From assembly GCA_001304425.1 (NCBI GenBank), contig LJTS01000075.1, positions 1 to 11,797 on the forward strand: a DNA stretch of 11,797 nt, in the 5' to 3' direction. The stretch's first letter is position 1, and each line of letters opens with the position of its first letter. This DNA comes from Betaproteobacteria bacterium SG8_40. GTDB lineage: Bacteria; Pseudomonadota; Gammaproteobacteria; Burkholderiales; Eutrophovitaceae. The position numbers and the translations under genes are program-made. The notes beneath the pieces are model-generated. The model did not search any database. It saw only the letters and a list, made by a program, of their open reading frames with translations, and was not told the DNA's origin. This document shows positions 1-5,548 of the stretch, in pieces.

Positions 1-93
1 GAGATCGCCTCGGTGATTGCCTTCCTCGCGTCCGATGACGCGTCCTTCGTGACCGGCCACACCTACAACGTGGATGGCGGAACGGCGATGTGA
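1..93 (+). CDS. SDR-family oxidoreductase, C-terminal 30 residues only
   Basis: The first 30 codons read EIASVIAFLASDDASFVTGH and then YNVDGGTAM before a TGA stop at 91-93. This is the standard tail of a classical short-chain dehydrogenase/reductase: the helix ending in AxxVxFLAS, the DxxxFVTG turn and the xxVDGG strand that closes the NAD(P) domain. The catalytic Ser, Tyr and Lys lie off the left edge, so substrate and cofactor cannot be judged. The gene runs toward the minus-strand acid-sugar operon, and a strong hairpin lies 13 bases after its stop. Family assignment is firm from the tail; function is unknown. Confidence 0.85.
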   Translation, partial: EIASVIAFLASDDASFVTGHTYNVDGGTAM

Positions 94-105
94 TGGCCGT
101 TCCGG

Positions 106-132
106 GGTGCACAGCGCGATCGCGCGTGCACC
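106..132. terminator. Hairpin between two convergent SDR genes
   Basis: GGTGCAC at 106-112 pairs perfectly with GTGCACC at 126-132. Inside it, GCGCG at 114-118 pairs with CGCGC at 121-125, with only A113 unpaired. This gives a roughly 12-bp GC-rich stem placed in the 61-base gap between the stop of the plus-strand SDR (93) and the stop of the minus-strand SDR (155). Position and stability suggest a bidirectional transcription terminator. There is no clear U-tract on either strand, so intrinsic termination is not certain. Confidence 0.55.
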
Positions 133-154
133 GTAATAAAGAAACCCGTGTCGC

Positions 155-952
155 TTACTGCTTTTCGCGACCGGTGTCGCTTGACCCGGGCAGCGGATAC
201 ATCAGGCCCGCGGCCTGGAATCCGCCATCGACATTCAGGGAATGGCCGTTGACGTAGTCGCTCTCGGCCGATGCGAGAAACACCGCTGCATTGGCGATTT
301 CGTCCGGCACGCCGTAACGGCGTTGCGGCACCAGGAACTCGTAGGCTTCCACCGTTGCGCGGTCGTGCATGGCGCGGCCCACGTCGGTCATGATGGGGCC
401 GGGAACGATGTCGTTGACATTGATACCTTCTTCGGCGAGTTCCACCGCCATGACCTTCGTCAACAGTTCGAGTCCGGCCTTCGCCGCGCCGTAGGGCGCG
501 CGGCCGATACCGCCGCGCTGTCCGGACAGCGAACAGATGTTGATGATCTTGCCGTACCCCTGTTTGACCATTTGTCTGCCCGCGGCTTGCGAGCACAGAA
601 ACGCCCCCGTGAGGTTGATGCGAATCACCCGTTCCCACTCCTCGAGTGAGCATTCGAGCGCGCGTTTGTTGGCACCGATGCCGGCATTGTTGACGAGGAT
701 GTCGACCCGCCCGAATTCACGCATGGTGTAGGCAACGAGTTCTTGTCCGCCGGTCGCGTCAGCGACGTCAACCCGGATGGACCTGACCTCACTGCCGTCC
801 TTCGCGAGTTCGGAGGCCGTTTGCGCGGCGAGGTCAGCATTGATGTCGCCAATGACCACGCGGGCGCCTTCGTTGACGTACGCCGTGGCAATCGCCTTGC
901 CGATACCCTGCGCCGCGCCGGTGACAATGGCTACCCGGTCCTTGAGTCTCAT
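155..952 (-). CDS. SDR-family NAD(P)-dependent oxidoreductase
   Basis: This 265-residue classical SDR has all the family hallmarks. They are the cofactor motif TGAAQGIG at 11-18, an Asp (D36) after the second strand that usually favours NAD, NNAG at 88-91, the tetrad Asn in RINLTG (N113), catalytic S141 in NICSLSG, and Y154/K158 in YGAAK. A C-terminal VDGG motif is present, followed by an extra tail rich in Gly, Pro and Ser. The start ATG has AAGGG about seven bases upstream. It is the last gene of the minus-strand operon, 41 bases after the IlvD-type dehydratase. It probably oxidises or reduces a sugar, sugar acid or polyol in the same pathway, but SDR sequence alone does not give the substrate. 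Family call very sure; pathway role inferred. Confidence 0.9.
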   Translation of the reverse strand: MRLKDRVAIVTGAAQGIGKAIATAYVNEGARVVIGDINADLAAQTASELAKDGSEVRSIRVDVADATGGQELVAYTMREFGRVDILVNNAGIGANKRALECSLEEWERVIRINLTGAFLCSQAAGRQMVKQGYGKIINICSLSGQRGGIGRAPYGAAKAGLELLTKVMAVELAEEGINVNDIVPGPIMTDVGRAMHDRATVEAYEFLVPQRRYGVPDEIANAAVFLASAESDYVNGHSLNVDGGFQAAGLMYPLPGSSDTGREKQ

Positions 953-993
953 CCTTTTTCCCTTGTTATGTGTGTCGTTTCCGGTGACGTGGA

Positions 994-2700
994 TCAGCCT
1001 GCGCCGAGATCGGTGACCGCGCCCTTCGACGCGTCCGCCACCAGCTTTGCGTACTTGGCCAGCACACCGGTCGTATAGCGCGGCGGCAGCGGTTTCCAGT
1101 CAGCCAGCCGTTCGCGTATCTGCGCTTCGCTGAGCTCAACGTCGAGCTTGCGCTTGTCCACGTCGATGGTGATCGTATCGCCGTCGCGCAACGCTGCGAT
1201 CGGCCCAAGCTCGGCCGCTTCCGGCACGATATGGCCTATGACGAAACCACGCGACGCGCCCGAGAACCGGCCATCGGTCATCAGTGCCACCGTTTCGCCG
1301 AGGCCGGACCCTTGCAAGGCGCCGGTCAGCAGTTGCATTTCCCTCATGCCGGGCCCGCCTTTCGGACCTTCATTGCGCAACACCATCACGTCGTTAGGCT
1401 GGATGCGTCCTTCCTTGATCGCCAGGAACGCATCTTCCTCATTCTCGAATACCCGCGCCGGTCCTCGATGCAGTTTTTTCGTCTGCCCCGAGATCTTGAT
1501 CACGCTGCCGCCCGGCGCCAGATTGCCTCGCAGAATGGCCAGACCACCTTCTTTCTTCAAAGGCGCAGACAGCGGTTTGATGACCTGCTGACCGGCCGGC
1601 TCGCTCGCCGCCTCGATCTCCTGTGCCAGCGTCTTGCCGGTGACGGTTTTCTCCGCGCCATGCAGCAGATCCGCTTCCACCAGCCGCTTGCCCACGACCG
1701 GCATGCCACCGGCTTCGTACATTTCCGGCGCGGTATAGGTGCCCCACGGCCGCATGTCCGCCAGCACCGGCGTCTTGCGTGAAATGCGGTCGAAATCGTC
1801 GAGCGCCAGTTCGACGCCGAAATCATGCGCCGTGGCAAGCAGATGCAGCACCGAGTTGGTGGAGCCGCCGGTTGCCATCACGCCGGTAATGGCATTCTCG
1901 AAACTGCGGTGTGTGACCAGTGAGCGCGGCGTCACGCCTTTCTGCACCAGTTGCATCACCAGCTTGCCGGTTTCAAACGCGACGTCCACTTTTTTCTCGT
2001 CCAGCGCCGGCACGTCGTTCCAACCGAGCGGCGAGATGCCCAACATCTCATAGGCAGTCGCCATGGTGTTGGCGGTGAACTGGCCGCCGCAGGCGCCGGC
2101 ACCCGGGCACGCGTGATCTTCGACGTCCTTGAATTCCTCTTCGCTGATTTTTCCGGCGTTGAAAGCGCCGAGGGCCTCGTAGGCGTCCTGAATCGTCAGC
2201 TTGCGATTGCCGAATACCTTGTTTGGCCGGGTGCACGCACCGGAACGAATCGATCCGCCATACAAGGTCACACCCGGAATGTCGAGCCGCCCCAGGACCA
2301 TTGCCATGGCAGGAATCGTCTTGTCGCAGCCGGAGATGGTCACGATACCGTCGAACATGTGCCCGCGCGCCACCAGTTCCACCGAGTCGGCAATCACTTC
2401 GCGGCTGATCAGAGAGGTCTTCATGCCTTCGGTGCCGGTCGTGATGGCATCGTTGATGGCAACGGTGTTGACCTCGATCGGTGTGCCGCCGGCTTCCCGG
2501 ATGCCTTGCATGACACGCTGGGCGAGTTCCCGGTGGTTCCAGTTGCACGGCATGGTGCCGATCCAGCAATGGGCGACGCCGATCTGCGGCCGTGACAGAT
2601 CGTCGTCGGTAAATCCCACGGCTTTCATCATTGACCGGGCCACGGCGCGGTCGGGCCCCTCCAGTATTACGCGGCTCTTGTGTCTTGGATCTATCGCCAC
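994..2700 (-). CDS. ilvD: IlvD/Edd-family dehydratase (dihydroxy-acid dehydratase type)
   Basis: The 568-residue product has the length and motif order of dihydroxy-acid dehydratase, the iron-sulfur enzyme that dehydrates 2,3-dihydroxy acids to 2-keto acids. Cluster cysteines are visible in TMPCNW (C52), SGCDKTIP (C125) and GACGGQFTANTM (C204). K127 after C125 is the usual carbamylated lysine and D84 in AINDA is a metal ligand. The C-terminal TDGRFSGASRG carries the catalytic-type S480. The N-terminal half looks like true IlvD rather than the longer pentonate dehydratases. The start is GTG at 2700, with a G-rich SD (GGGGGGATGGC) just upstream; the nearby ATG at 2705 is in another frame. Sitting inside an acid-sugar operon, it is more likely a catabolic sugar-acid dehydratase or a recruited paralogue than the biosynthetic Ile/Val enzyme. 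No other ilv gene is in the window. Confidence 0.9.
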   Translation of the reverse strand: MAIDPRHKSRVILEGPDRAVARSMMKAVGFTDDDLSRPQIGVAHCWIGTMPCNWNHRELAQRVMQGIREAGGTPIEVNTVAINDAITTGTEGMKTSLISREVIADSVELVARGHMFDGIVTISGCDKTIPAMAMVLGRLDIPGVTLYGGSIRSGACTRPNKVFGNRKLTIQDAYEALGAFNAGKISEEEFKDVEDHACPGAGACGGQFTANTMATAYEMLGISPLGWNDVPALDEKKVDVAFETGKLVMQLVQKGVTPRSLVTHRSFENAITGVMATGGSTNSVLHLLATAHDFGVELALDDFDRISRKTPVLADMRPWGTYTAPEMYEAGGMPVVGKRLVEADLLHGAEKTVTGKTLAQEIEAASEPAGQQVIKPLSAPLKKEGGLAILRGNLAPGGSVIKISGQTKKLHRGPARVFENEEDAFLAIKEGRIQPNDVMVLRNEGPKGGPGMREMQLLTGALQGSGLGETVALMTDGRFSGASRGFVIGHIVPEAAELGPIAALRDGDTITIDVDKRKLDVELSEAQIRERLADWKPLPPRYTTGVLAKYAKLVADASKGAVTDLGAG

Positions 2701-2740
2701 GCCATCCCCCCCATTTTGTTATTCAGGTTTTAAAGCGCTG

Positions 2741-3133
2741 TCAGGCTACCAGCTTGGTGAGCTTGTCGCACACTTTGTCGCCTTTTGACAAACCAAGCTC
2801 ACCGGCAACGGCCTTGACATGCGACAGCACGCCGTTCTCCCACATGTCCATGGAATCGCCAATACGGCCGCTGGTGTGCGCCACGGTTGCCGCCGCAACG
2901 CCGCGACCCTGCAACATCTCCAGCGCAGCAATGCCGGCGTTATCCTTGCCGCCGCCGGCGTCATTGAACACCACCAGCTTGAGCGGAACCTCGAGCGCGA
3001 ATTCCCCCGAGCTGGTACCGCCATGCGAGGCGCAAACAACGACCGCCCCCTTGTCGTCGCCATTGACCTTGGTGATCGAGTCCATCAGAACCACTTTGCC
3101 GCCCTTGCCTTGTTCCACTGTCTTCTTGAGCAT
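2741..3133 (-). CDS. Conserved-looking 130-residue protein of unknown function
   Basis: I cannot name this family. The product is a compact alpha/beta protein without signal peptide or membrane segment. It has an internal strand KVVLMDSITKV followed by three glycine/charged clusters that look like ligand sites: CASHGGTSSG at 34-43, FNDAGGGKDNAGIAAL at 56-71, and HTSGRIGDSMDMWENG at 86-101. Such dense Asp/Asn/His/Gly motifs are typical of a sugar, phosphate or metal site, so it may be an enzyme (isomerase, epimerase, hydrolase) rather than a structural protein. ATG at 3133 has GGAG eight bases upstream. It lies between the ApnO-like gene and the dehydratase (40 bases to the latter), so it probably acts in the same pathway. 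The gene is real: it is well placed, has a good RBS and the coding composition of its neighbours. Confidence 0.8.
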   Translation of the reverse strand: MLKKTVEQGKGGKVVLMDSITKVNGDDKGAVVVCASHGGTSSGEFALEVPLKLVVFNDAGGGKDNAGIAALEMLQGRGVAAATVAHTSGRIGDSMDMWENGVLSHVKAVAGELGLSKGDKVCDKLTKLVA

Positions 3134-3274
3134 CTTTCAATCTCCGTTACGCATACGGCTTTCAGCCGCGTTTGAATCGGCGGCCTTCAGCCGCTTGTTC
3201 TTGATGAAACCGTATCCATCAGCGATACGGTCGTGCATGGCTCCGGCGCCGGGCGCCGGATCGCAACCCGCGCC
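3134..3274 (-). other. Hairpin-rich 141-bp intercistronic spacer
   Basis: This is the longest gap inside the operon and contains four potential stem-loops. 3242-3260 is a nearly perfect 19-base palindrome (TCCGGCGCC / GGCGCCGGA). 3209-3216 (ACCGTATC) pairs with 3224-3231 (GATACGGT) across a 7-base loop. 3181-3193 and 3156-3168 are two copies of a small hairpin, CGGCYTTCAGCCG, each followed by a TTG-containing segment. In the minus-strand mRNA these lie between the ApnO-like stop and the start of the 130-residue protein. They could act as mRNA-processing or stability elements, or as an attenuator reducing expression of the last three genes. No U-tract follows the stems, so a plain intrinsic terminator is less likely. 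Confidence 0.5.
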
Positions 3275-4108
3275 TCAGGATGTGATCGCCTGGATGTTCC
3301 TGGCGATCTCTTCGCGGTCGAACACCTTCCTCCAGTCGGGCGCGAAAATTTTCTTCTTCGCTTCATCAACCGCCTTGTTGGCGGCATCAGACATGCGCAC
3401 GCCAGGCAACTGGTCGAACAGAATCGCCAGCTCGACATTCAGGTGTCCGAGGATGAAATCGCGCGCCGCTTCCTCTGGTACCCCGCGTTTGATGGCTTCG
3501 TCGGTTGCTTCGCGAATCACCGTCAGGCAGGTCGCACAGACCGTCTCCGACAACGCCGGCTCGAGCATCGCCATCTGGTCGACTGTGGCGCGGTGCGAGC
3601 GCATCACCGGCGCATACATGTGCTTGGCGACATCCTCGGCGACGGCATAGTTCTTCTCATCGCCGCGGAGCAGCGCGCAGACGATCGCCTGTTTGGCCTT
3701 GATGCCGCCGAAGTAATCGCGCTTGGCCTCCAGGTCGGTCTCGTCATTGAAAATCGGCGGATGGCAAGGATGCGCGACAAAGATGGTGAGGTCTTCGCGG
3801 TCCGGCAGGTGTCCGGCGAAGGGTGCCGCGGCATCGAGCGCAATCAGGGTCGCGCCCTTCTTGAACTTTTCGAGCAGAGAATGCGTGACTTTCTCGATTG
3901 CGTTGTCCGGAATGGTCAGAATCACGAAGTCCGCATCGGCCAACGCAGTATCGGCATCGACGCAGGTGATCTTCAATTCCTTGAGTCGCTCACGTCCCGC
4001 TTCGCTGACTTCGACATGCTTGACGTCGTAGGGTGAGTTCTTGAGATTGGCGGATACCCGGTAACCCATTTTCCCGCCCGCTCCGATGACGGCTACATTT
4101 TTGCTCAT
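3275..4108 (-). CDS. apnO: D-apionate oxidoisomerase-like NAD-dependent dehydrogenase
   Basis: The 277-residue protein opens with a Rossmann strand and the NAD-binding motif GAGGKMG (9-15), then TIPDNAIEKV (65-74), as in 3-hydroxyisobutyrate/6-phosphogluconate dehydrogenase relatives. The second half is helical with HPCHPPIFND at 113-122, EPALSETVCATC at 183-194 and GHLNVELAILFDQ at 221-233. It resembles the phosphogluconate-dehydrogenase C-terminal-domain group that includes ApnO. ApnO turns D-apionate into 3-oxo-isoapionate by an oxidation plus acyloin-type rearrangement comparable to ketol-acid reductoisomerase. The His-rich segment and conserved Glu residues (E183, E226) could bind a metal, which is inference. 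ATG at 4108 has GGAG seven bases upstream. The neighbouring DUF1537 kinase and RLP are the enzymes expected to follow it. The specific substrate is inferred from context and recalled family resemblance. Confidence 0.65.
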   Translation of the reverse strand: MSKNVAVIGAGGKMGYRVSANLKNSPYDVKHVEVSEAGRERLKELKITCVDADTALADADFVILTIPDNAIEKVTHSLLEKFKKGATLIALDAAAPFAGHLPDREDLTIFVAHPCHPPIFNDETDLEAKRDYFGGIKAKQAIVCALLRGDEKNYAVAEDVAKHMYAPVMRSHRATVDQMAMLEPALSETVCATCLTVIREATDEAIKRGVPEEAARDFILGHLNVELAILFDQLPGVRMSDAANKAVDEAKKKIFAPDWRKVFDREEIARNIQAITS

Positions 4109-4206
4109 GTGTTGTCTCCACTCTTGTAGTGATGCACTGTTAAGTGATCGTCCGCAACTCCGGCTCGTGACCGGCCGCGGTTGTTAAAAATTCTGTAAAC
4201 GGCTGC

Positions 4207-5502
4207 TCATTTACCCCGCACCATTCCGAAATAGTCCGCTTTGCCCATCTGCCCGCCCTTCAGTGCGATCTCCAGCCCGTCGAACACGGGATCGTCAGAA
4301 TAACCACGACACAGCGGCGCACCCGGCGTGAGTTCGGCCAGCATTTCCAGCGCATAGAGTTTGAGTTCCTGTGTCGCGTAACTCGACGTATCACCGCCTG
4401 CGATCACCACGCGCCGCAAACCGCTTTTTGCCAGCAGTTCGCGTGCAATGCGCCCCATCGCACTACCAAGCACGCGCGCGCTGCCACCCGGGTCTGCACC
4501 CAGTTGCGCGCGCGTCGCCTTGATACTCGGATCCTCCGGCCCGGCGGCCGAGTACAACAACAGACTGTTGCCGCTGGACAGTGCCGCGAGCCCCTGCTCG
4601 ACCAGTTGCCGCTGCGCCTGCTCGGCCGCGCTGGCCTGGGCCAGCTTCTCGGTCGGTATGCGAATGCAATCGAAACCGTTCTTGCCCGCCCACTCGATCT
4701 GCTGCGCCGTCATCGGCGAGGCGCTGCCGGAGATTGCCAGCAACTGCTTGACCGGCGTGACTCCCGGAAACACCTTGCGCTGGTCGTCAATCACTCCGGT
4801 CGCGCGCCAGTGCGCCGCCAGCGCGTATTCGACACCGGATGAGCCAATGACGAAATGCGGCGCGCGCTGACCGTGTTTCCACAGCAGGCGGCCGACTCTG
4901 AGCAGGTGCTCGCTGGTCAGCGCGTCGTAGAGCAGCATGCCGGGGCCGGATTGCAGTATCTCAGCCTCGCGTGCATCGACCTGCGCATCGTCACCATCCA
5001 GATCGGTCACGTTCATCAAACCAACTTCGGTATCTGTTTGCTGCGACAGGTGCACGCGCAAGTCGGATTCATGCATCGGCGTCGATGGATGGCGCGACAT
5101 GACCGGATGCCGGTCGAGCCGGTAGATCTCGTCACCGTAGGCGGCAAAATGGTTGCCGAACACGGTGAAACGACGCAACGGTGGCGCGCCGGCAAGAACC
5201 GAGATCACCTGGCCCGGTACCAGTGACTTGTGGGCCATGTCGGCAACATGGCCGAAGCTGCCGATTTCGGGCGAGGAATCGAAAGTCGAACACACCTTGT
5301 AGTGCGTGACCGGCGCGCCGAGCGACCATAGTTGCTGCAGCACCGGTTCAAATTCCTTGTCCATCCCGGCGGGGGACATGGCGCGGCTGGTGCCGGCCAC
5401 GCCCACACAACGAAGATCGGGGAATTTCTCGCGGATCAGGTCCGGGCTCGGCGAAGACAGAAACAACACTGTGCGCAAGCCGGACAGCGACAATGCCTCC
5501 AT
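4207..5502 (-). CDS. oiaK: DUF1537 four-carbon acid-sugar kinase, N-terminus lost by frameshift/deletion (likely 3-oxo-isoapionate kinase)
   Basis: The 431-residue open frame is a DUF1537 (four-carbon acid-sugar kinase) protein lacking its N-terminus. Visible motifs include KVCSTFDSSP (69-78), HPVMSRHPSTPM (132-143), a hinge then SGSASPMTAQQI (258-269), and the C-terminal nucleotide-binding elements VIAGGDTSS (366-374), TPGAPL (392-397) and LKGGQMGKADYF (414-425). In D-apionate catabolism the member OiaK phosphorylates 3-oxo-isoapionate at O4 for the following RLP. The family normally begins with a strand and DDFTGST/ATD, which contribute to the substrate site. Here the first usable ATG in this frame (5502) lies after that motif and has no SD. 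The natural start, in another frame, is the ATG overlapping the RLP stop. The product as read would be truncated and probably inactive, unless the deletion is a sequence or assembly error. Family certain; kinase state and substrate less so. Confidence 0.75.
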   Translation of the reverse strand: MEALSLSGLRTVLFLSSPSPDLIREKFPDLRCVGVAGTSRAMSPAGMDKEFEPVLQQLWSLGAPVTHYKVCSTFDSSPEIGSFGHVADMAHKSLVPGQVISVLAGAPPLRRFTVFGNHFAAYGDEIYRLDRHPVMSRHPSTPMHESDLRVHLSQQTDTEVGLMNVTDLDGDDAQVDAREAEILQSGPGMLLYDALTSEHLLRVGRLLWKHGQRAPHFVIGSSGVEYALAAHWRATGVIDDQRKVFPGVTPVKQLLAISGSASPMTAQQIEWAGKNGFDCIRIPTEKLAQASAAEQAQRQLVEQGLAALSSGNSLLLYSAAGPEDPSIKATRAQLGADPGGSARVLGSAMGRIARELLAKSGLRRVVIAGGDTSSYATQELKLYALEMLAELTPGAPLCRGYSDDPVFDGLEIALKGGQMGKADYFGMVRGK

Positions 5503-5509
5503 GGCATCG

Positions 5510-5548
5510 GCCGTAAAACGAAAGCAACAGTTTCGAATCGGTTGCCAT
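5510..5548 (-). pseudogene. Detached 5' end of the DUF1537 kinase gene
   Basis: The ATG at 5548-5546 shares one base with the TAA stop of the RLP gene (TAATG), a typical translational-coupling junction. It encodes MATDSKLLLSFYG, exactly the kind of N-terminus seen before DDFTGSTD in this kinase family. After GGC (5512-5510) the next bases are C GAT GCC ATG, which in the kinase frame read (x)DAMEALSLSGL. The seven-residue stretch DDFTGST expected between the two parts is missing and the frame changes. About 20 nt (2 modulo 3) must be absent for the halves to join. Continuing in the ATG frame gives an unrelated 66-residue peptide ending at 5348. Confidence 0.75.

Noticed and set aside
1951..2595. 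214-residue plus-strand open frame opposite the dehydratase
   Set aside because: It is His/Arg/Gly-rich with no recognisable motif and lies wholly within the intact IlvD-type gene.
2631..3650. 339-residue plus-strand open frame opposite the operon
   Set aside because: It spans the ends of three well-supported minus-strand genes plus a spacer, is Ser/Pro/Ala-rich and has no domain motifs: an antisense shadow in GC-rich DNA.
5503..5548. Programmed ribosomal frameshift joining the two kinase parts
   Set aside because: A frameshift alone would not restore the missing DDFTGST residues, and there is no slippery heptamer at the junction; a deletion explains both the frame and the lost motif.
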